Positions 1 through 8,402 of a stretch of 64,000 nucleotides of DNA are shown here, in pieces. The notes under the pieces were generated by a model that was not told the origin of the DNA, made no database searches, and worked only from the letters and a program-made list of their open reading frames with translations. The translations under genes and the position numbers were made by a program. This stretch comes from Balneolaceae bacterium (GTDB taxonomy: Bacteria; Bacteroidota; Rhodothermia; Balneolales; Balneolaceae). Within the stretch, counting starts at the first letter, position 1. Each line of letters starts with the position of its first letter. The stretch lies in the NCBI GenBank assembly GCA_007123715.1, contig SKKO01000099.1:1-64000 (forward strand). Reading direction: 5' to 3'.

Positions 1-1677
1 GAAAGAGAGTATGAATTTGCAAAGCAAGACTCCGTTAGTTTTTTTACCAACATAACCGCCGATGGTAATTTCAGGGAATTACTTGTTCGCAACAGGGGAA
101 ATACTGTGAAAGCAAGTACACCTGTACCTGAAGTGAACCACCATCTTTTTTCATTTTTCAGGCTGCAAATTGTACTTGTTTTTTTTGGCCTGTTCTGTTT
201 CTCGATACTTGCGATATTGGGCTTTAAACATTACAGTCTTTTTGGTCAAAACCGCAGATTCAGAGACAGGCTGGTTGACGGGCTTTCCCTGGCTACCATT
301 CTCTTTTTAACAGTTTTAATCTTTGCAACTCAGTACGCGGTAAATATTCAGAATGAAAAGAATGTTCAAAGAGATTTAACCCAAAATCTGAACAGTATTT
401 CGGAATCATTAAAAGAGAGAAACATTTTTTCAGAGAACGCCGATGCAATAGATGTACTGACCGGAATAATGACCACTGCAAATGCAGATCTCATATTATA
501 TCGCGAGTCTAATGTATTGTATTCCACGACGCCACAAATATTTACTCAATACTTGCTTCCATCGGCACTTTCTTACCCTGCTTATGAATTTCTTTTTAAC
601 AGGCAACGAACCCATTATTTAACAACGGCAAGAATCGGCAATGAAGAGATGACTATCGGATATCGCACGATAAATGATGCAGAGGGCAATATTGCAGGTG
701 TACTGGCCATACCCACATTTACACATTCACCTGTTTACAGCGAACAACTCCTCGAAACCACCAGTTATCTTTTTGTGGTTTATCTCTTTATTTTCGCACT
801 TTTTATCGGAGGTTCTGTATTCCTGTCCAATCAGCTCACCAAACCACTGAAAGTTATTCAGACCGGTTTAAACCAGATATCACATGGTGACATGAAAACC
901 AAGGTCACCGTTACCAGCCGCGATGAAATCGGTTCACTAGCCAATGCCTACAATAACATGGTTCATCGGCTCGATTTTGCCCAAAAAGAACTAATGAAAG
1001 CAGAGCGCGAGTCGGCATGGAAAGAGATGGCACAACAGGTGGCACATGAGATCAAAAATCCGCTAACTCCCATGAAATTGAATCTTCAACATTTGCAGAG
1101 ACGTCTTGAAAGCGAACCTGACAAAGCAATGGAACTCAAACCAATCATCGAAAAAACCATTGCAAACATTATTGACCAAATCGAGTCTTTAAATAAAATA
1201 GCTTCTGATTTTTCTAAATTTGCAAGGCCGATATATGAACCTAAAAAAAATGGCGATCTCACCATTCTTGTAAAATCTGTTGCTGAACTTTACGAGCACG
1301 AGGAGAACGCAATTATCAAAGTCAAACTTCCCAATAAAGAACTTATTGCACCTATTGTAGAAGCTGAACTCAGACGCGCGCTTATTAACCTGGTAAAAAA
1401 TGCTCTTGAGGCTTCTCATAATGGGAAAGTGAGCATCGAAATCAGGCTCAAACAGCAAAATGACTATGCCATAATACAGGTGAAAGACAATGGATTGGGG
1501 ATTGATATAAATGATCGTGATAAAATTTTTCTGCCGAAATTCTCTACCAAATCCAGTGGAACCGGTCTCGGACTCGCCATTTCCAAAAAAATTATAGAAG
1601 CACACGACGGCGATATCTGGTACGAATCAAAAGGAAGACAGGGTACATCCTTCTTTATCCGCCTTCCTTTAACCTGA
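1..1677 (+). CDS. Sensor histidine kinase, NtrY-like (HAMP + HisKA + HATPase_c), 5' end truncated by the window edge
   Basis: Frame is open from base 1, so the ORF-track start at 106 (GTG) is internal. Contains TM segments, HAMP-like KPLKVIQTGLNQISHGDMKTKV, H-box QQVAHEIKNPLTPMKLNLQ, N-box LINLVKNALEAS, G-boxes DNGLGI and SGTGLGLAI. Confidence 0.93.
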   Translation, partial: EREYEFAKQDSVSFFTNITADGNFRELLVRNRGNTVKASTPVPEVNHHLFSFFRLQIVLVFFGLFCFSILAILGFKHYSLFGQNRRFRDRLVDGLSLATILFLTVLIFATQYAVNIQNEKNVQRDLTQNLNSISESLKERNIFSENADAIDVLTGIMTTANADLILYRESNVLYSTTPQIFTQYLLPSALSYPAYEFLFNRQRTHYLTTARIGNEEMTIGYRTINDAEGNIAGVLAIPTFTHSPVYSEQLLETTSYLFVVYLFIFALFIGGSVFLSNQLTKPLKVIQTGLNQISHGDMKTKVTVTSRDEIGSLANAYNNMVHRLDFAQKELMKAERESAWKEMAQQVAHEIKNPLTPMKLNLQHLQRRLESEPDKAMELKPIIEKTIANIIDQIESLNKIASDFSKFARPIYEPKKNGDLTILVKSVAELYEHEENAIIKVKLPNKELIAPIVEAELRRALINLVKNALEASHNGKVSIEIRLKQQNDYAIIQVKDNGLGIDINDRDKIFLPKFSTKSSGTGLGLAISKKIIEAHDGDIWYESKGRQGTSFFIRLPLT

Positions 1678-1697
1678 CATCTTTCGCCTTTTTGACA

Positions 1698-1882
1698 TTC
1701 GAGTCATCTGACGAGTCACCCTGAATCATCTCCAATCATTTTAAAGAGCACATTTATCGAAAAACTCGTCTGATGACTTTTCCTCCCGCAACCTGCACTT
1801 TCGAGCCATCTGACGAGTCACCCCGAATCATCTCCAATCATTTTAAAGAGCACATTTATCGAAAAACTCGTCTGATGACTTT
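1698..1882. repeat. Two direct copies (about 83 bp each, 102 bp period) of a hairpin-forming intergenic repeat
   Basis: TTCGAGTCATCTGACGAGTCACCCTGAATCATCTCCAATCATTTTAAAGAGCACATTTATCGAAAAACTCGTCTGATGACTTT at 1698-1780 is repeated at 1800-1882 with 2 mismatches. Ends AGTCATCTGACGAGT / ACTCGTCTGATGACT are inverted repeats with one mismatch. Confidence 0.9.
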
Positions 1883-1919
1883 ACATGCATCACCTTTTCA
1901 GATGACACAACCCTGAAAT

Positions 1920-3323
1920 ATGTCATACCTTTTTGGGTTAAATTTCGTACCATCTGCCCTGCTTATGAATAGTGCACATCCTACATATTTTACACAGGTC
2001 AAAACAGAAGTCTCCGCACTCCTGAAAATAGGGATCCCGGTAATCCTTGCACAACTGCTGCAGATGAGCATGAGCTTTGTAGATACAGTGATGGCAGGCC
2101 GCCTTTCACCCGAAGACCTTGCAGCCGTAGCTGTCGGTTCCAGTATTTTGATGCCCGTCGTAGTCCTTTGCCTTGGCTGCATGATGGCTGTAACGCCGAT
2201 TGTTGCACAGAATGTAGGAGGGCGGGATTTCTTTAAAATCGGAAAAAATGTGCGTCAGGTTTTGTGGCTGAGCCAGATATTGGCATTGCCAAGCTTTTTC
2301 ATCCTTCGCAACCTGGAATGGGCATTTCTTTTGATTGGTGTAACCGAAGACATCATCCCTATCGCGTCCGGTTACCTCAAAGCCATTTCCTGGGGAATCT
2401 TTCCCGCATACGCCTATGGTGCTCTTCGCTATTTTAATGAAGGACTCAGTGTTACCCGGCCGGCCATGTTTGTGGCGCTTGTCGGAACTCTTGTGAATAT
2501 ACCGGCAAACTACATCCTGATGTTTGGCAAATTCGGATTTCCACGTCTCGGGGCTGTAGGAACCGGATACGCATCAGCCCTCGTTTTTAGCGTGATGTTT
2601 ATAGGGATGCTCTGGTTTACATACAGCCATAAACCCTATCGGCGATTTGAAATCTTCAGCAGGTTTCGTCTTCCGGAAAAAGCCTACCTGAAAGAACTGC
2701 TTCAGGTTGGTGTGCCTATTGGCATTGGCTCTGCCATGGAAGTAACGATGTTTGCTGCAGTAAGCCTGATGGTGAGTACCTTAAGCACAGTTGCTGTGGC
2801 CGGCCATCAGGTTGCCATCAATTTTGCCGCCATGATGTTCATGATCCCGTTTGGTTTATCTGTGGCTATCTCGGCCAGGGTTGGAAATTCCATCGGCAGA
2901 AAACGCCCGGATGAAGCCCGTTTCAGGGGGTATATTGGAGTATTTGTATCCTGCTGTTTGATGTGTGCAACTGCTCTCATTATTTTTCTCTTCCCCGAAC
3001 AGATCGCAGCCATCTACACGGATGATATTCCTGTAACCGAAGTGGCCGTTCAGCTCCTGTTTATGGCTGCAGTTTTTCAAATTTCAGACGGGCTGCAAGT
3101 CAGTGGTTTCGGAGCTCTGCGCGGGTTAAAAGACACAACTGTTCCCATGTTTGTTAACCTCGTGGCGTATTGGGTTATAGGCATACCGATTGCCTATTAC
3201 ATGGGATTTATTGCAGGCTATGGCGCCCCCGGGCTTTGGATGGGGCTTATTGCCGGGCTGACTGTGGCGGGAATTTTACATAATATCCGTTTCTATAAGA
3301 AAACAGGAAATATGGGTGCATGA
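1920..3323 (+). CDS. MATE family efflux transporter (alternative start at 1965)
   Basis: 467 aa, 12 TM-like; GIPVILAQLLQMSMSFVDTVMAGRLSPEDLAAVAVGSSI is typical of the NorM/MATE N-terminus. Confidence 0.93.
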   Translation: MSYLFGLNFVPSALLMNSAHPTYFTQVKTEVSALLKIGIPVILAQLLQMSMSFVDTVMAGRLSPEDLAAVAVGSSILMPVVVLCLGCMMAVTPIVAQNVGGRDFFKIGKNVRQVLWLSQILALPSFFILRNLEWAFLLIGVTEDIIPIASGYLKAISWGIFPAYAYGALRYFNEGLSVTRPAMFVALVGTLVNIPANYILMFGKFGFPRLGAVGTGYASALVFSVMFIGMLWFTYSHKPYRRFEIFSRFRLPEKAYLKELLQVGVPIGIGSAMEVTMFAAVSLMVSTLSTVAVAGHQVAINFAAMMFMIPFGLSVAISARVGNSIGRKRPDEARFRGYIGVFVSCCLMCATALIIFLFPEQIAAIYTDDIPVTEVAVQLLFMAAVFQISDGLQVSGFGALRGLKDTTVPMFVNLVAYWVIGIPIAYYMGFIAGYGAPGLWMGLIAGLTVAGILHNIRFYKKTGNMGA

Positions 3324-3473
3324 TTGTACACCGCACCTTACTGCAAGAGACCGAAATCCCTTTCGTCGCAGTCTGGCGCGCAGTGGCTTTCGGGGTTAAG
3401 CTAAATTGAACGATTAAGCTGATTTTCAGATTGATCTCTATATATTGCAGTTAATTATTAAACATGCTGAACC

Positions 3474-4568
3474 ATGCCAAATTATATTCATCATATTGAA
3501 ACCGCTGTTCCCGGATACTCATATACACAGAACGATCTGCGCGATCGGATGAAAAAAATAGTTCACGGTTCAGACCGCGAGATCCGGATGATCCACGCAC
3601 TGTTTTCACGATCGGGAATTAAAACCCGCCATTCAGTAGTAAATGATTTTCGCGAACAAGGCTCACATACACTCTTTTTTAACGGGCAGGGAGAGTCACC
3701 GGGTACCCGCAGCCGCAATGATACCTACATCCGTGAAGGGCGGAAGCTTTTCGTAGGTGTAGCTCAGAAACTTATTGACAACAGTGATTTTCAGCCCGAA
3801 GCAATTACCCATCTTATTACCGTTTCATGTACCGGTTTTTATGCACCCGGACCAGATTTTGATATTATTAGATCTCTGGGATTGAATCACAATATTGAGC
3901 GGTACCACCTTGGTTTTATGGGATGTTATGCTGCCATTCCGGCCTTAAAAATGGCTGATCAGCTCTGCCGGGCGAATAGAGATGCTGTTGTGATGGTGGT
4001 ATCTGTGGAATTATGCACTATCCACTTCCAGGCCAATCCTTCTATGGATGATTTACTTTCATCAGCTGTATTTGCCGATGGAGGGTCAGGAGCTATTATC
4101 AGTAATAAAAAACCTGAAAAAAGATCTTACGAAATAAAAGGATTTGCTTCGGCACTCACTCAAAAAGGAGAGAAAGACATGGCCTGGTCTATAGGTGATC
4201 ATGGTTTTAATATGATTCTCTCCAACTACATTCCGGAACTGCTTGGTGAGGGAATGGAAGATTTTCTGATTCCGGTTTTAAAAAGATTTCATTTGACCAA
4301 AGATGATATTGACCTGTGGGCGATTCATCCCGGGGGACGCGCTATTTTGGATAAGACAGAGAAAATCCTAAAACTATCCGGTAACTCCCTAAATGCATCC
4401 AGAACGGTGTTATCGGGATTCGGAAATATGAGCAGTGCCACAATCCTGTTTGTTCTTAAACAGCTATTAGGAGATCAGACAAATACACCTGAAAACCGAA
4501 CCCTTGCAATGGCCTTCGGCCCCGGCCTTACTATTGAGACGGCGTTGCTAAACAGGTTGGACTCTTGA
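3474..4568 (+). CDS. Type III polyketide synthase (chalcone/stilbene synthase family)
   Basis: Thiolase-fold motifs: ITVSCTGFYAPGPDFDI, catalytic-Cys region HLGFMGCYAAIPALKMA, WAIHPGGRAILD, LSGFGNMSSATILFVL, AFGPGLTIE. Confidence 0.93.
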   Translation: MPNYIHHIETAVPGYSYTQNDLRDRMKKIVHGSDREIRMIHALFSRSGIKTRHSVVNDFREQGSHTLFFNGQGESPGTRSRNDTYIREGRKLFVGVAQKLIDNSDFQPEAITHLITVSCTGFYAPGPDFDIIRSLGLNHNIERYHLGFMGCYAAIPALKMADQLCRANRDAVVMVVSVELCTIHFQANPSMDDLLSSAVFADGGSGAIISNKKPEKRSYEIKGFASALTQKGEKDMAWSIGDHGFNMILSNYIPELLGEGMEDFLIPVLKRFHLTKDDIDLWAIHPGGRAILDKTEKILKLSGNSLNASRTVLSGFGNMSSATILFVLKQLLGDQTNTPENRTLAMAFGPGLTIETALLNRLDS

Positions 4569-4842
4569 GTGTTTCGTTTTTAAGTACTTAGTATTGATGT
4601 GTTTTTATCTGATTATAATTGAACCGCAGCTTATAACAGGCACAAAGTCCATAGGGAGAGGCGGGTTGTTAACGCCGGTTTATTTTGTCTTGCACCAGCA
4701 CATTTTTATCTTACGCCAGAACCTATTTGTAGTACTTTTAGCTAACCTTAAGCCCTCACAGAGGTGATCTCTGAAAAGACCCGAATAGAAGGGTCACTTT
4801 TTCAGGTCTCTCTTTAATTGTCATACCTTTTGCCATTAAATA

Positions 4843-5550
4843 ATGCCTCTTTTTCACTCAAAACGAAATGAAAATCTCACTGAATGGATGGATAGGCCCG
4901 ATTGCAATCCGGAGCTGTTATCCAATACATATGCTCAGTTTGCCGGTATTAACCGACTGTTATCGGGCTGGGAAAAAATCTACCGGCAACATCTGAAGCC
5001 GGTATTTGAGCAAAAAAGCGGGCGATCAACCGTTCTCGATATTGGGTGTGGCGGCGGGGATATTATCCGCATGCTTCACGGGCTTTGCCGGCAAGACGGG
5101 CTGCAAGTTTCATTTACCGGAATTGACCCCGACGAACGGGCACTTCATTTTGTGGATAACCTTAAAGAACACCCGGATATTCAATTCAGTGCCGTTACGT
5201 CACAGGATCTTGTCCATGAAAACCGGAAATTTGATGTGGTTATTTCGAACCACCTGATTCATCATCTCAAAAGGCATGAATTAAAATCGTTGTGCTCTGA
5301 TGCGGCATTACTCGCTGAACACCTGGTTTTATTCAGTGATATCGAACGATCTGATGTTGGTTACGCGGCTTTTGCCATTTTTGCCCCCCTCCTCTTTCGG
5401 AACAGCTACATTGTAAAAGATGGGCTCATTTCCATAAAGCGGAGCTTTAGAAAAGATGAACTGCAGGAGATACTTGGGAGCGAATGGCTGGTGAAACGTC
5501 AGTTCCCATTCCGCCTGCAGGCCATTCATCATGAGCTTGCGAACGAATGA
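4843..5550 (+). CDS. Class I SAM-dependent methyltransferase (probable polyketide-tailoring)
   Basis: Motif I VLDIGCGGGDIIRML; stop overlaps the start of the next ORF by 4 bp (5547-5550). Confidence 0.85.
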   Translation: MPLFHSKRNENLTEWMDRPDCNPELLSNTYAQFAGINRLLSGWEKIYRQHLKPVFEQKSGRSTVLDIGCGGGDIIRMLHGLCRQDGLQVSFTGIDPDERALHFVDNLKEHPDIQFSAVTSQDLVHENRKFDVVISNHLIHHLKRHELKSLCSDAALLAEHLVLFSDIERSDVGYAAFAIFAPLLFRNSYIVKDGLISIKRSFRKDELQEILGSEWLVKRQFPFRLQAIHHELANE

Positions 5551-6704
5551 CTAAAGAAATGCATATTGTGATTGCCGGCGGCGGTCCGGCAGGGCTTTTT
5601 GTTGCCGGGCGGTTGTTGCAACTTGGATTCAGCTGTACCGTACTTGAGAAAAAAAAAGTGCCTGATCCTCATTCCCGGTCTTTGGGCATTCATCCCGTTT
5701 CTCTTGAGCTGTTTTATAGTGCCGGAATAGCTGACCCTTTTCTTGAACAGGGTATAAAAATCAGGAAAGGTATTGCGTTTTGGAACCGGGATAAAATCGG
5801 CGAAATTTCTTTCCAACAGTGCCCCGGGAAGTTCAATTATGTACTTTCTCTGCCGCAATGGGAAACAGAAAAAATTCTCGAAGAATGGGTTCATTCTCTC
5901 AACCCGGAAACTATCATCAGAGGTGCAGAGGTCACAAACCTTGATCAGGATCCCGCCTCTGTTTGCCTGTACTACCTGCATAATAACCGTGAAAAAAAGA
6001 TTAAGGCAGACTTTGTTGTTGGCTGTGACGGGAAAAACAGTACTGTAAGGAGACTTCTAAATATTCCATTCATGGGAAACCCTTATCCTGACACTTATGT
6101 AATGGGTGATTTTTCTGATAGTACCCCGTTTGGAAACGATGCTGCTGTTTACCTGAACCGGGATGGGCTTATCGAATCATTTCCATTACCGGGCAGAATG
6201 AGACGCTGGGTGGCAAAAACGGACTCTTTCGTTGCAGCCCCTGAATCTGAATACCTTCATCACGTCATTGAAGAACGTACCGGCCATTCACTTACCTCCT
6301 CAACTAATACAATGATGAGCAGTTTCGGGGTTCAGCATTTTCTTGCCGACTCGTATTATTCGGGTAGAGTTCTTTTAGTCGGGGACTCTGCACATGTGGT
6401 TAGCCCGATTGGCGGGCAGGGAATGAACCTTGGCTGGCTCGATGCTGAAGCATGTGTCCACACCATATCAAAAGCTGCTGAACAGATTCCGGACATTCCG
6501 CGTTTATTCATGGAATACTCTAATCATCAGAAAAAAATCGCCAGACAGGTCGCAAGACGGGCAGAAATAAATATGTGGCTTGGAAGAAAAGAAAACTCAG
6601 GGCCTATGATTCAACTCTCAGCCCGTTTGATCACAAAAAAACCTATTTCAAACCTGCTTGCCCGTGTCTTTACCATGCGGGGCCTTGGATCATGGTGGTT
6701 TTGA
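5547..6704 (+). CDS. FAD-dependent (group A, PHBH-like) monooxygenase
   Basis: IVIAGGGPAGLFVAGRLL (GxGxxG), VGCDGKNSTVRRLL (DG motif), VLLVGDSAHVVSPIGGQGMNLGWLDA (GD motif). Confidence 0.92.
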   Translation: MTKEMHIVIAGGGPAGLFVAGRLLQLGFSCTVLEKKKVPDPHSRSLGIHPVSLELFYSAGIADPFLEQGIKIRKGIAFWNRDKIGEISFQQCPGKFNYVLSLPQWETEKILEEWVHSLNPETIIRGAEVTNLDQDPASVCLYYLHNNREKKIKADFVVGCDGKNSTVRRLLNIPFMGNPYPDTYVMGDFSDSTPFGNDAAVYLNRDGLIESFPLPGRMRRWVAKTDSFVAAPESEYLHHVIEERTGHSLTSSTNTMMSSFGVQHFLADSYYSGRVLLVGDSAHVVSPIGGQGMNLGWLDAEACVHTISKAAEQIPDIPRLFMEYSNHQKKIARQVARRAEINMWLGRKENSGPMIQLSARLITKKPISNLLARVFTMRGLGSWWF

Positions 6705-6848
6705 CCCGGACATCCTATATTTGAAGATACTGGCTTGCGCATTGGCATGACGGCATAAAGTTATAAAATCAACCGTGGTTTTTCCTCCATTTTTTTATGT
6801 ACATTCAGTTACGCTTAAACCTGTAAAAAATGAACTGAGGTAACCTCT

Positions 6849-7316
6849 ATGTGGAAATCAATATTGATTTTTGGACTGTCACTATTTTTTATACTACCAG
6901 TGAATACTCATGCCCGGCAAGCCGATACGAAAATGTTAACTCTGGAAGATGCCAAACGGATTGCTGATGCTGCCGAAATACGTGCTAATCAGGATAACTG
7001 GACAGTTGTAATCGCTGTGGTAGATGAAGGCGGCCACCTTTTACTGCTTCGCCGGCTGGATGGCACACAAATCGGGAGTGTTGAGATTGCAATGCAAAAA
7101 GCAAAAACTGCAGTATTTTATAAACGACCAACCAAAGCATTCCAGGACGGTGTCGCGGCCGGTAATGTGGGTATCCTGAATCTGCCTGATGTACTGCCAT
7201 TCGAAGGTGGTATCCCGATTATGCATGACGGAAAGGCGATCGGTGCAATCGGAGTAAGCGGCGTAACTGCCCAGCAGGATGGAATCATTGGCCAGGCAGG
7301 GCTGGATGCCTTGTAG
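6849..7316 (+). CDS. GlcG/HbpS family heme-binding-like protein with signal peptide
   Basis: Signal peptide MWKSILIFGLSLFFILPVNTHA; family features LTLEDAKRIADAAEIRAN, VAVVDEGGHLLLLRRLDG, GGIPIMHDGKAIGAIGVSGVTAQQDG. Confidence 0.85.
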   Translation: MWKSILIFGLSLFFILPVNTHARQADTKMLTLEDAKRIADAAEIRANQDNWTVVIAVVDEGGHLLLLRRLDGTQIGSVEIAMQKAKTAVFYKRPTKAFQDGVAAGNVGILNLPDVLPFEGGIPIMHDGKAIGAIGVSGVTAQQDGIIGQAGLDAL

Positions 7317-7440
7317 AACTCTGGAATTGGTGAACTGGTAGCCATTAATTTCGCCCCAACCGGGTACAATACTATCTCAGAGATGATATTAAAAAACTTC
7401 GTGCACCTTTGTACCTTGGTGTCTTAGTGGCTAATTCTGT

Positions 7441-8277
7441 TTATTCAAAAACAATCGTCTTATCCCTGAAAATAAACACCCGTTCTTCAAGCACCAGCTT
7501 CAGGGCGGCAGCAAGTACATTTTTTTCAATGTCGCGCCCGGCTTGTGCCATACCCTCAGCCGTATAGGCATGGTTTACAGGGATCACATTTTGAGAAATG
7601 ATTGGCCCTTCATCCAGATTTTCTGTAACAAAATGCGACGTTGCCCCTATAATTTTCACCCCCCTTTCAAAGGCTTGCCGGTAAGGTGACGCGCCAACAA
7701 ATGCCGGTAAAAATGAATGGTGGATATTGATGATCCGGTTGGGGTAGCGAGCCACAAATTCTGGTGTAAATACTCTCATATATTTTGCCAGAACAATAAA
7801 ATCAGGACTGTAACCGGCAATGCATTCTGAAATTTGCTCTTCATGATCTTTCCGCGACAACCCAGAAACCGGGATATGATGAAATGGGATTTCGAATGAA
7901 TCGGCAAGAGGCCGTAGATCATGATGATTACTGACAACAGCTTTCACCTCGCAAGGCAGCTCACCGTATGTGGCACGCAATAGCAGGTCGCCCGGACAGT
8001 GCGGTTCCCGGGTGGCAAGAATCACAACAGGCCTTCTTTTGATAGCCGTCAGACGAATATTAGCATCCCCGGGCAAAACATCTTTCAGGTTCTGTAGGAA
8101 TGTGTCATCCAGATTATTGCCTTCCACAGCGGTACGCATAAAAAAGTGGGATGAGTCAGCATCCACAAACTCCTGATTACTGATGATATTCAAATCTTTG
8201 GCATAAACCTGTTTTGTGATGTTATATACTAGCCCTTTTTGGTCGGGGCAATCGATCAGTAAAATCTGGTTCGTCAT
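7441..8277 (-). CDS. purU: Formyltetrahydrofolate deformylase
   Basis: N-terminal ACT domain (LLIDCPDQKGLVYNITKQVY) plus formyl-transferase core IINIHHSFLPAFVGASPYRQAFERGVKIIGATSHFVTENLDEGPII. Confidence 0.95.
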   Translation of the reverse strand: MTNQILLIDCPDQKGLVYNITKQVYAKDLNIISNQEFVDADSSHFFMRTAVEGNNLDDTFLQNLKDVLPGDANIRLTAIKRRPVVILATREPHCPGDLLLRATYGELPCEVKAVVSNHHDLRPLADSFEIPFHHIPVSGLSRKDHEEQISECIAGYSPDFIVLAKYMRVFTPEFVARYPNRIINIHHSFLPAFVGASPYRQAFERGVKIIGATSHFVTENLDEGPIISQNVIPVNHAYTAEGMAQAGRDIEKNVLAAALKLVLEERVFIFRDKTIVFE

Positions 8278-8299
8278 TGTTATATGATTTGTTGTACTA

Positions 8300-8328
8300 C
8301 AAAAAACCCGGCACCGGGCCGGGTTTGA
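8300..8328 (-). terminator. Rho-independent terminator downstream of acnA
   Basis: Minus strand reads AAACCCGGCCCGGTGCCGGGTTTTTTG: GC-rich stem followed by a T run, between acnA (ends 8403) and purU (starts 8277). Confidence 0.8.
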
Positions 8329-8402
8329 TCACAAAAATCGGGGCACATCCGCATGAATGTTTCATCAATCTTGCAAAAATTTTTATTATGTAATTCCTGC
8401 AG

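Noticed and set aside
1189-1605. 138-aa antisense ORF inside the histidine kinase, and many similar antisense ORFs (e.g. 14140-14658, 15786-16352, 9733-10080)
   Set aside because: Fully overlap strongly supported genes on the other strand with low-complexity or biased composition; typical shadow ORFs.
1698-1882. Two 83-bp repeats considered as a CRISPR mini-array
   Set aside because: Repeat is too long and strongly palindromic end to end, only two copies, and no cas genes in the window.
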